From Pelagophyceae sp. CCMP2097 (lineage: Eukaryota; Sar; Pelagophyceae): a DNA stretch of 30,541 nucleotides. Made by a program: the position numbers and the translations under genes. Positions 1 to 8,447 of the stretch are shown here, one piece after another. The stretch spans positions 97,011-127,551 of the forward strand of contig MU657238.1 in the NCBI GenBank assembly GCA_026770575.1, read 5' to 3'. Numbering within the stretch: the first letter of the stretch is position 1; every line of letters begins with the position of its first letter. The notes beneath the pieces were generated by a model, which had not been told where the DNA came from, ran no database searches, and saw only the letters and a list, made by a program, of their open reading frames with translations.

Positions 1-462
1 GTCCCGCCAACTCCGCGCCCGACGGACTCGCCGACGGACTCGCCGACGTTCACGCCAACGCCACGCCCGACGGACTCGCCGACGGTCCCGCCAACTCCGC
101 GCCCGACGGACACTCCAACGCCACGCCCGACGGCCACTGGCACGGCGACTACCGCAATCCCGACTGTCAGGCCCTCTGCGCTGCTGCCGACGTCGACGCC
201 GAGCTCGCGGCCGCCGCCGTCACCGCTAACCACTGGCAGCGCGGCGCCGACGGGCGTGTCGACGGCAGCGCCCTCTGCAGCGCCCTCAGCGACGCCCTCT
301 TCGTCGTCCTCGTCGGCCGACGAGGGCACGACGACGATCATCATCGTCGTCGTCGTTGGCGGCGGCGGCATGCTCCTCGTCACGTCTGGCCTCGCGCTGT
401 TGATGTGTCATCGCAGCGCAGAAGTGAAGTCGGAAGCCGTGCTCCCACGCGCCATCTTCTGA
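1..462 (+). CDS. Pro/Thr-rich single-pass surface protein, C-terminal part
   Basis: The frame is open from base 1 to the stop at 460-462, so only the last 153 residues of a larger protein are visible and the start lies outside the window. Residues 1 to about 105 are low-complexity Pro/Thr/Ser with repeated PTxxPT and PRPTD units, a typical O-glycosylated stalk. Residues 113-136 (three Ile, four Val, four Gly, then MLLVTSGLALLMC) form one transmembrane segment after a short acidic ADEG stretch, followed by a 17-residue tail containing Arg and Lys. The seen order suggests a type I cell-surface protein with a rigid stalk and a short cytoplasmic tail. The head domain is not visible, so no specific function can be given. 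The stalk resembles that of the M11 protease at 11992-15580. Confidence 0.7.
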   Translation, partial: VPPTPRPTDSPTDSPTFTPTPRPTDSPTVPPTPRPTDTPTPRPTATGTATTAIPTVRPSALLPTSTPSSRPPPSPLTTGSAAPTGVSTAAPSAAPSATPSSSSSSADEGTTTIIIVVVVGGGGMLLVTSGLALLMCHRSAEVKSEAVLPRAIF

Positions 463-1299
463 CCACTCCCCTCGCGCACCTTTTCCAAACTCCCCGGCGC
501 CTGTCACGCGCGGCATGCTTTCCCCGTGGAAGCACCGCCATGGACACGCGCAAGAGGTCCTCCTCCGATAGAGCGCGGCCGCTTGGCGCTTCGACGCTTT
601 CATAAGTTGGCCTATACTGGGAAGCGCCGGCGCCTCTGCCCAAGACGGACGCCCCCAAGTGCCGCGGGGAGCGGCGCGCGTGCGGGGCCGCCCGCACGGC
701 AGGAACCTGGATCCGCGGAAAGAGTTGGACTTAAGTGGCGCGTCCCCGCCTCTCGGGGCTGCGCCTTGGCTTGGCCGTCGTCGTCGCCGCCGTCGTCATG
801 GATGACATGGCGTCGGACGTTCACGGGCGGCACCGGCGCGGACTTCGCCAGTTCGGCGCCCGGCGCTGCAGCGTCGCGAAAGTAGGCCGGCAGCGCGGCC
901 GCGTCGGCGGTCGGCAGCGCGGCGGCGGAGGCTCGCGCGAACTCGGGCGATTCCGGCGCTTCGCCCGGCGCTGTTGCAGCGCCGCGCGCCTTGAGGCCGC
1001 GGTCGGCAAAAGAGGCCAGCGGCACGGCGACGCCGTCGAAGACGGCGGTCGGCAGCGAAGCCACGACGGCGAGGCCTGCGGCGCGCGGTGCACCGGCTCG
1101 GTGGAGAGGGACGCGCCCAGCGCGGTGGAGACGATGCGCGCCGGCGCTGCCGCGGTGCCGGAGCCGCGGCTCGCGAGCTCGGGCGGGCGTCGCGGCTCTG
1201 GAGCGCCGCAGAAGCCGCGGCTCGCTTTGCTCCGCGAAGAGCAAAGAGGCACGGGCCGGTCGTACGCGGGCCGTCGGCTCGCGAGGCCGGCCTCTGCGG
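463..1299. other. Gap with an unresolved coding-like stretch on the minus strand
   Basis: No gene can be resolved here. On the minus strand, bases about 1080 down to 720 read in one frame as an Ala/Pro-rich but varied sequence (for example VVASLPTAVFDGVAVPLASF), with G or C in most third positions as in the confirmed genes nearby. A candidate acceptor (GCCGCAG) lies just upstream near 1075, and another frame upstream (about 1140-1080) also looks coding. I could not find a convincing start, donor or family. Plus-strand frames here are Arg/Gly-rich, as expected for the antisense of Ala/Pro-rich coding DNA. Confidence 0.25.
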
Positions 1300-4200
1300 T
1301 TAAAAGTCGTCTGCCTCTTCGTCCCAGTGCCCTTTTTCAAAGTCGTCCTTGCGCGCTGCTTGCTTGAGTTCTGGCGCGACGCCGGCAGTTCGCAGCGCGT
1401 CTTTGAATACGAGGAGATCCGAGGCGCTAAACATAACCGACTTGGAACGGGCCAAGCATATGCGGAAGAAGGCCGCATCTTGGACGCCCGCCGCCGCCAT
1501 CGCCTAGGCGACCAAGGTCCGCGGGCGACGACAGTTGATGATGACTCCCCCGGAGTCGATCTCTGCGAGCCATTTCCCGCTTCCTTTCGGCGCGGTGGGG
1601 CGCCCGCGTCATCTGCGTCAGGTCCTTGGAGTTGAACGCATCGAGCTTCTTCGGGAGCAGCTCCCGGAACAGCGCCGGGTCTTTGAGGCCCGCAATTTGC
1701 ATCGACCATGCGAGATTCGCCAGCGATCCCGCCTTGAACATGTGCAGCCGCCGCGGCGCGTCTTTGGCGATGGCGTCGAAGAGAGCCGGCGCTTTCACGC
1801 CCGTCGTCGCAAAGGCCCACGCGAGGTTTGAGACCTCTAAAGGCGAAAATGCTTCGACGCACGCCGCCGACGCAATCGCTTTGAACAACGACGGCGCTTT
1901 CCAACCTGCCGTGCTAAAGGCCCACGCCGTGTCCGAAAGCTCCTTTGGCGCAAACGTTGGCAATCGCGGGAGCGCCTCCGCCGCGACGGCGTCGAAGAGT
2001 GCCGGGGCCGAAGCACGCGGCGAGTACCGCAGCGCCCTCGCAAGCGCCCAGACGATGCCCGAGAGGTCTCGGTTCTCAAAGTTGGCGAGTTGTGTTTCGC
2101 TCTCCGCGGCGAGGGCGAGGAAGAGTTTGTGCGATTCGTTTTTGGTCGTAGCAAAAGCGGCTGCGACGTTGGCAAGGTGCTTCGGCTGAAACGTCGACAT
2201 CTTCTTCATCACCTCCGCCGCCGCCGCTTCGAACAGTTTTGGCGCTTCAACTCTCGCATTGGAAAAGGCCCAAACGATGTTAGAGAGGTCTTGGACGTTG
2301 AATTTCGAGATTTGCCTCACCGATTCTCCAGCCACCGCTTCGAACAACAACGGCGCCTCAAAACCCGCCTTTGAAAAGACCCACGCCGTGTTCGCGAGGT
2401 CCTGCGGCGAAAACGTCGAAATGCGTTTTGGGGCCGTTGAAGCGACTTGTTCGAACAACGCCGGCGCCACAATACCCGCCTTTGCAAAGGCCCAAACGGT
2501 GCTTGCGAGCTCCTGCGAATTGAACCTCGAAGCCTTGAGCACGGCCTCCGTTTCGACGGCTTCAAATAAGGGCCTCGCTTTCACGCCCGCAGTCGTAAAG
2601 GCCCAGACGGTGTTGGCGAGGTTCTGCGGGTTGAACGTCACAATCTTCTTCGGCGCTTCCGAAGCGACAGCTTCGAAGAGAGCCGAGGCTTTAAAGCCTG
2701 CCTTTGCAAAAGCCCAGACGATGTTTGCGAGGTTTTGGGCGTTGAAAGACGCCACTTTTTGTATCGCCGCCGCGGCAACGGCTTCGAAGAGACAAGGCGC
2801 TTCAAAACCCATGGTAGAAAAGGCCCAAGCCGTGTTTGCGAGCTCTTGGGCGCCGAACGTCTCGATCTTGTCGCAGGCGGAAGCGGAGAGGGCTTTGAAT
2901 AACAAAGGTGCTTCCACGCCCGCCTTTGCGAACGCCCACGCCGTGTTGGAAAGGTCCTGCGCGTTGAACTTTGAAGCGTGCCTCGCGCTTTGGTCGGCGA
3001 TGGCGGCGAATAAAGATGGAGCCTCGACTTTCGCCGTCGCAAATGCCCAAACAGTGTTGGTTAGAGCTTGCGGCGCGAACGCGTCCATCTTCAAAACAGC
3101 TTCTACCGCCACCGCCTCGAAGAGCGACGGCGCTTGAAAGCCGGCCTTTGCAAAAGCCCAGGCGACGTTTGAAAGGGACCGCGCGTCGGCGGCTGGGAGC
3201 TTCTTCTGGAAGTCAAGAGCTGCTTTTCCGAAGAGCTCACTTGCAGGCACCCCAGCTTTTGCAAAGGCCCAGATCATCGTGACGAGCTGCGGCAGCCGGA
3301 ACTCGCCTAACCTTTTTAAGGCTTCCACAGAAACGGCCTCGAAGAGCTCCGGGGCGAAATGCCGTGTTTTGGCAAAAGCGGCGACAATCCCGGTTAAATG
3401 AGAAGCGTGGAACGTGTGGAGCTTCCTCGGCGCTTCCATCCCGACGGCATTGAACAGCATTGGCGCTTGGATTCGGGCTTCGGAAAAAGCCCAGACGAGA
3501 TTTGAGTACTGTTGAGCAGTGAAGCTTTTCATCTTCTTTGGAGCCTCGGAAGCCACGGATTGAAACACAAGCGACGCATTAAAATCCGCCTTTGCAAAGG
3601 CCCACACAACCACGGAAAGGTCGGCAGGGCTATAATGAGACATGTTCTTGACCGCGGCGGTGGCCCCGAGGCCGAAGAGGCGCGGAGCGGGGAATTCCGC
3701 CTTTGCAAACGCCCACAGCATGTGCGCCAACGCAGCATTCTCGAAGAAACGCACCTTGTCCTCTGCCAACCCGGAAATTGTGGCGAAGACGGCCGGCGCG
3801 GGATAGCCTTGCTTGGCGTAGGCGTAGGAGATGTCCGACAAGTCTTGAGCGTCAAATTGCCCGCCCTTGCCCCGCACTTCCAATGCCATCACCTCGAAGA
3901 GCTCCCGCGCGCTTGGCGGCGAGTGGCCCATCTTCGCGACGCCGTAGAGTACGGCCGCGAGATCGTGCGGTTTGAACTGCTTTGCTTGTGTGGCGGAGAA
4001 GGCCACCAAAGCTTCGAATCGGTCGCTGTCGCGGCAAGGTTTGCCGTCCATCTTCGAGAGCCTTTGAATCGCCGCCGCCGCCGCCGCCGCGTCGAAGAGC
4101 GTGTCGCCGTGCCGCTCCCAGAGTTCTAAGATGGCGCCGGCTTGTGAACAGTCTGCGAGTTTGGAGACGAGGCCCGCGGACGTCACTATCCCGTCGTCGT

Positions 4201-4582
4201 ACAGATACTCGGCCACGTCCGAGGCGCTCTCGTCCACCGCCGCCGTCGTGTCCTGGACGAATGCGTCCTGCGACGGCCGGCTGGCGGCGCTGTCCACGGG
4301 CGCCGCATCGCTGTCCTTCGGCGCCGAAACGACATTGCAAGGGCAGTCAAAGGGCACAAAAGCGTCGAACGCCACCACGACCGCCAAAACGGCCTCTGAA
4401 TGCCGGCCGGGTGCGGCGGCGTCGTCTTTGCACGGTTCGACTGCGCCCTTGGCGTCGTCGTGGGGGCCGGCTGCGGCGGCGTCCGACGCTGCGGCGGCGT
4501 CCGACGCAAGTCTGCGGCCGGCCCCGCACGACCCTCGCAGGCGCGCCGCGAGCGAGACGCCGGAGCGCGAGGCCCGGTGCAT
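1300..4582 (-). CDS. Giant 37-residue helical-repeat protein, probable organelle RNA-binding factor
   Basis: Model: complement(join(1300..1503,1604..4582)), 1060 residues. The start at 4582 opens a basic, Ala/Ser/Arg-rich leader (about residues 1-30) like a mitochondrial or plastid transit peptide. An acidic linker and a short helical region follow. From about residue 203 there are some 21-22 tandem units of about 37 residues with the pattern F-x2-Q-x-L-(S/A)-N-x2-WAFA-x-A-x3-AP-x-LF-x-A-(V/I)-A, extending to the C-terminal region. This periodicity matches the heptatricopeptide/octotricopeptide class of alpha-solenoid proteins, which bind organelle RNA. No RAP domain is visible at the end; the tail is acidic ([12 protein letters not shown]). 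The last repeat is interrupted by a 100-nt intron (1504-1603) with a GC donor and TAG acceptor; splicing it restores exact repeat length. It is divergent from LSM4 across 118 bp. The repeat class is clear; the RNA role is inferred. Confidence 0.88.
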
Positions 4583-4700
4583 CGCTCCGCGCGCGCGGCG
4601 GCCCTCCGCGCCGCGAGGTTCCCGAAATATTCAGGCGCTCGCCGACTTTACTCGAGGACCCTCCGACGGCAGGCGAGTCGAGGAGGACCCGCCCCGCACG
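4583..4700. promoter_or_regulatory. Shared head-to-head promoter spacer, repeat protein / LSM4
   Basis: Only 118 bp separate the two start codons, so both promoters and 5' UTRs must lie here or overlap the genes. The spacer is GC-rich with one AT-rich patch (GAAATATTCAGG, about 4623-4634). No canonical TATA element is evident. Confidence 0.5.
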
Positions 4701-5537
4701 ATGCTGCCTCTCACTCTGCTGCACACGGCCAAGGGCCAGCCGACGCTCATCGAGCTGAAGAACGGCGACACGTACAATGGACGGCTCGTTAACGCCGACA
4801 CTTGGATGCAATGACCAGCGTTTGAACGCCCCGCTGCGCCCGCCGGGACCCCGGCGAAGGGCGCGTCGACGCCGCATCAAGCGAGGGCATGGCCCGGCGC
4901 CAAACGGAGGCCTCTGACGCCGCGGACGGAGGCCTCTTGTGCGCACAGCGCCGCACCGCCGCCGCACCGCCGCCCACCGCAGGAACGTGAACCTCGAGGA
5001 CGTCATCTGCACATCGCGCGACGGCGACAAGTTCTGGAAACTCCCGGAGTGCTACATCCGCGGTGAGCGCCCGAGTCGTCGAAGCCTTTGCGCGCAGACG
5101 CCGGCCGCCGCGTCGCCCGCGCCCGGAACAGCGCAATAGGCAACTCTATCAAATACCTCCGCATCCCGGACGAGATCATCGACGCGGTCCAAGAAGAGGA
5201 GTGCGGCCTTGTTTGAGCGCTGGGAAACGCCCCAACGCCTGACTTGCGACGCCGTAGGTTCGCCGAGTCGAAGAAGCAACAGGCCAAGGGTGGCCGCGGC
5301 GCGTTCATGCGCGGCCGAGGTACGTGTCGCGCAGGGGGAGCAGCAGCCGACGCCGGCGCTAGGCGGCCGGTTGAACACTACCGGACGGGGCAAGGGCCGC
5401 GACGGCGGCAAAGGCAAAGGCGGCCGCGACGGCGCTAAAGGCGGCGGCGTCGACGGTGAGCGTCCCGACACTCCCTTGCCGGCCGCCGAGGCTGCAAAAC
5501 AGGCCGCGGCGCCGGGCGAGGGCGAGGTCAACGATAA
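4701..5537 (+). CDS. LSM4: U6 snRNA-associated Sm-like protein LSm4
   Basis: Model: join(4701..4807,4983..5062,5140..5200,5258..5319,5363..5455,5503..5537), 145 residues; human LSM4 has 139. The protein opens [20 protein letters not shown], the family's Sm1 motif, then [40 protein letters not shown] and the Sm2 stretch [14 protein letters not shown]. The C-terminus is the usual Arg/Gly tail, completed only when the last 47-nt intron is removed. LSm4 is part of the LSm2-8 ring on U6 snRNA (nuclear splicing) and of the LSm1-7 ring that promotes decapping in the cytoplasm. Introns are 175, 77, 57, 43 and 47 nt. Intron 1 has a GC donor (AT|GCAATG) and an AG acceptor; this is the only junction I found that gives the conserved WMNVNL with no added or lost residue. 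The other four are GT-AG. Confidence 0.95.
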
Positions 5538-5719
5538 AACGTTTTTTCGACGCGCCGTATGCCGCGCGGTGACGACCGCGCGGCGGGGCCGGCGACGCCC
5601 GGCCGCGCGGCGACCACCGGTGGTGGCCGGCATAACGCATGTAAAAGTGGCGATACAGCTTCGCCTCTTCCTCGAACGAGGTCCCACGCTGGGTGATTCC
5701 GTGGGAGCGGATGGCGACA

Positions 5720-5738
5720 GGGCGGACGAACCGCGAGG
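5720..5738. repeat. Dispersed 19-bp motif, copy 1
   Basis: GGGCGGACGAACCGCGAGG lies in the 293-bp convergent gap between LSM4 and the macro-domain-like gene. It recurs exactly at 7033-7051, and a related, shortened form is at about 10288-10306. Weaker similarity extends some 15 bp upstream. Function unknown. Confidence 0.6.
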
Positions 5739-5830
5739 CTTCGACGGCCGGGCTCGAGATCCGCCGCGATACGTCTCGCGCAAGGCTCCCCGGGTCGATA
5801 TTCGAGATTTCCTGTTATTCGACGGTCGAT

Positions 5831-6862
5831 TCATTCGACGCCCGTCTTCCAGCTGAGCGCCCTCTGGTACAGCTCGAGCTCCTTTTCGAGGAAGATGCAC
5901 ATTTCGATGGCCTCGAGTTTCTCGACGGCCCGCCGCGAGGTTGCGTTGAGGCCCGCAAAGGCTAGGTCCAGCGCCGCGAACGTCAGATGGTGCATGTCAT
6001 TGGCATAGTGCGCCGAGAAGACGCCGCCTGCGATCGCGTCATCATATGCATCGGCAGCTCGATGGCGTCATCGTATGCATCATTGGCAGTCATATGCATC
6101 GTTGGTGCGACGCACCGGAGATGGGCAGCAGCCGGAGCACAAGCCGCTCCCCGTCGGCGAACTGGACCTCCTTCAAGACGTTGGAGTACGCCGCGGCGAG
6201 CTTCCCTAGTCAAAGGCGTCCGCCTGTGGAAGCGCCGCCGCCTCTCGAAGCGTGTTTGAGTCTCTCGAAGCGCCCTGCAGTCTCACTCAGCGCATCAATG
6301 TCCGCTTGGCCCTGCCCCCCGCGGAAGTCCTCGCCGACGACGTGGATGACGACGGCGGCGCCATAGTCGTGGAGCTTGGCGTCGCCTGGTTTTGTGATGG
6401 CCGATGACACGGCGGCCGGGAAGAAGGGCGCTTCGGAAAGGCCGATCAGAGTGTAGCTATCAACGCGTCGCTGCGGCGACGCTGGAGGCACGATGCGGCG
6501 ACGCCCCGCCCATGCCTCCTATTCCAACGGCACCCGAGGCCATCCCGAAGCCCGACTCCGTGGATGGCGGGGACTCACATGCTTCCCGACGCGGCTCCCG
6601 CAGCGCTCGGCGGCATTTTGCCGCTGACGTACGGCAGCCCCGCCGGATCGACGATAACCGTCTGCCTCGACGGTTTGGGGCCGGCCTGGGTCACGGCGCC
6701 CTGGCGCGATAGCTGCGTGCCGAGGACTGAGTATGGCACACACTTTACCATCCCCATCAGCTTAGCCCGATTCGACAGCCGCCGAAGCGCGAGGCGGTGC
6801 ACCGCCACCGCCACCGCCGCGCCGCCGGCGAAGACCAGCACCGCGGTCCGGCCGCGCAGCAT
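5831..6862 (-). CDS. Membrane-anchored macro-domain-like protein
   Basis: Model: complement(join(5831..6027,6116..6205,6287..6456,6579..6862)), 246 residues; introns of 88, 81 and 122 nt, all GT-AG. Residues about 6-25 (TAVLVFAGGAAVAVAVHRLA) form one N-terminal membrane anchor or signal anchor. The rest resembles the macro fold: a VIVDPAGLPYVSGKM strand and loop where the family has its Asn/Ala-rich ribose-binding region, AASGSIY, then KLHDYGAAVVIHVVGEDFR (typical of macro domains as AVIHVVGP), a helical segment ALRKLAAAYSNVLKEV, and LRLLPISGGVFSAHY corresponding to the glycine-rich phosphate-binding loop. Macro domains bind or hydrolyse ADP-ribose derivatives; whether this divergent copy does is unproven. 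A helical tail (residues about 205-246) follows. It is convergent with LSM4 and divergent from the EF-hand gene. Confidence 0.72.
6028..6115. repeat. Short tandem repeat inside an intron of the macro-like gene
   Basis: This 88-nt intron (read on the minus strand) contains three imperfect copies of a roughly 15-bp unit, on the plus strand GTCATCATATGCATC, GTCATCGTATGCATC and GTCATATGCATC. They account for much of the intron. ATGCAT is itself a palindrome. Confidence 0.6.
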
Positions 6863-7279
6863 CGTGCCGAGCTCGTCGCGTCGTTCCCGGGACGTTCCGC
6901 GACGGGTTTTCAGGTACCGCTTTTGGGCGATTGGCGAGACGCGTTAGAAACGTTCTTTGGCCAGCTGAACGTTAACCCGGGTCCCGCAGGAGTGCGGGTC
7001 CGACCATGCCGGGTCGTGAGCGGCTCGGGACGGGGCGGACGAACCGCGAGGGTGTTACGCCGCGGCCCGAGCCTCTGAGTGGCCGGCCTGCGACGTCTCG
7101 CCCTGCGACGACCCGGGAGACGCACCGCGCATCACCGCCGGCGCTCGCCGACGCCGGCGGCCGCGCGCTGGCCTCTGCGCGCGGCCTCTCGCGCGCGGAC
7201 AGTGCCGGTGGGACGCACTTTTCTGGCGAGAGTTGCGCGGGCACGGCCAGGTTCGGGGTCGTTCCCGAGAAAAACCAGT
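6863..7279. promoter_or_regulatory. Divergent intergenic spacer, macro-like gene / EF-hand gene
   Basis: The 417-bp spacer between two start codons should hold both promoters. It is GC-rich and shows no clear TATA element. It contains the second copy of the 19-bp motif at 7033-7051. No convincing coding exon was found. Confidence 0.45.
7033..7051. repeat. Dispersed 19-bp motif, copy 2
   Basis: This is an exact 19/19 match to the copy at 5720-5738, in the same orientation. It sits in a head-to-head promoter spacer rather than a 3' gap, so a terminator role for the motif is unlikely. Confidence 0.6.
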
Positions 7280-8133
7280 ATGCGCGCCCCTTCCTCTCAA
7301 AGGCCAACCCGCTGCGGAGCGTGTGCGTGGACCGCCGCCGCGCCTTCGTGACACAACGCCGGGGCCGCGCCGTGACACAACGCCGGGGCCGGGGGGCGCG
7401 GTCGGCGGCCGGCATGATGAAGAAACGCTTGCAGGTTCCTCTCCGACGACGCCAACACCATCCCGCGGTCCCGGACGCAGTCGGAGCTGCGGCGGTCCTA
7501 CAAGACGATGAACCTGCCTCATCCTTCCTTTGACATCGACGGCGACGGGTACGTGGGGCGTGTGGTGCCAACAGTGCCATCAGTACGGTCTTTAGGTACG
7601 TGTCGCAGATGGACTTCAATTTGGCGAAGCGCTTCGACGCGAACGGCAACGGTCTGCTGGACGCGGAAGAGCAGGCGATTGGTCGTCGGATTATTGCGGA
7701 GGAGTTTTTCGAAGGCCACGCAAACGATTTAGCTGCTTACGGTTCCGACTTTGCGACGCGGGACTGGCGCGCCAACGCCGCTCTGCTGGCAAAGTCGAAC
7801 TCCTTTGAGCGCACGCTGCGGGGTCTTCGGGCGAGGGAGAAGAAGCTGACGAACTCTGGGAGTGCGTTTATGCGCGCCAGCATGGCCTCTGCGCCGGAGC
7901 TCACGGTACACAACTTTTACACCGACAAGGCCGACGCCGATGCGTACACGGACTACGGCGCGCGCGGCCCGCGGGCCCTGCAGCGCGCGGTGCACGGATC
8001 GCGCAAGGATCTTTTGCAGCGGCGCCGGCAGGCCGACCGTGCGACGTGCGCCGCCAGGCTCGACCACCTCTTCAAGCCCTCGGCCAACAAGCGCGTCTCC
8101 CTGATGACGAACTGGGCCATCGAGAACAACTAG
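7280..8133 (+). CDS. Two-EF-hand protein of the conserved stramenopile/alveolate type
   Basis: Model: join(7280..7320,7435..7548,7596..8133), 230 residues. After a short start the protein reads [20 protein letters not shown] and [12 protein letters not shown], then two canonical calcium loops: residues 47-58 (Asp at 1, 3, 5 and 12) and 66-77 ([12 protein letters not shown]). A long helical region follows, with [17 protein letters not shown] and the ending ISLMTNW-type motif (here [11 protein letters not shown]). From memory, a protein family of this architecture occurs in oomycetes and apicomplexans, with no known function. Calcium binding is well supported; the role is not. The last two exons are secure. 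The first exon (7280-7320) is the least certain; it was chosen because its GTGTGC donor has the right phase. Intron 1 carries a duplicated ACACAACGCCGGGGCCG unit. PCCB follows on the same strand 314 bp later. Confidence 0.85.
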
Positions 8134-8447
8134 GGCCTAATTTCATACAAAGGCGATTGATGCACTCCTTCTTCTCCCAGGGTGAGGCGCCCCCGCCGCG
8201 CCCAACGCGCTGCGTCCGGCCCGACTCTGAGAGTGGGGAGGTGGCTCACGCGGGACTCGGGAGCATCTTGGAACCGACCATGGTCGCTCTTCGCCCCCGA
8301 GAACTCGACTTCCGAGTCGCGGCGGCCGCGCTCGGAGCTTTTTGTTCAGCGATTGTTCTCAAAGATTTGGCGTCGAGACCAAGATCCGAGGCCACCCCGA
8401 GGCCGGCCGAGCGGGCGTCGAGTCGCGGCCGGCGTAGAGGTCGGACG
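8134..8447. other. Intergenic region, EF-hand gene to PCCB
   Basis: This 314-bp gap between two same-strand genes holds the EF-hand 3' UTR and the PCCB promoter. An in-frame upstream ATG at 8281 would add 56 residues to PCCB; the added stretch lacks a clear transit peptide, so 8448 was preferred. Nothing else was recognised. Confidence 0.4.

Noticed and set aside
1..462. Bacterial or viral surface protein as source of the PT-rich end
   Set aside because: The neighbours are clearly spliced nuclear genes and the composition is the same. PT stalks are common in algal secreted proteins.
612..1904. Long open minus-strand frame of 430 codons
   Set aside because: Its upper part overlaps the repeat gene in another frame and reads as Arg/Ser/Pro-rich shadow sequence. 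Only the lower part (720-1140) looks coding and is noted separately.
1604..3976. Reading the 37-residue repeats as PPR, TPR or armadillo units
   Set aside because: PPR has 35 and TPR 34 residues with other key positions; armadillo units are about 42. The WAFA-x-A-x8-LF pattern at 37 residues fits the HPR/OPR class better.
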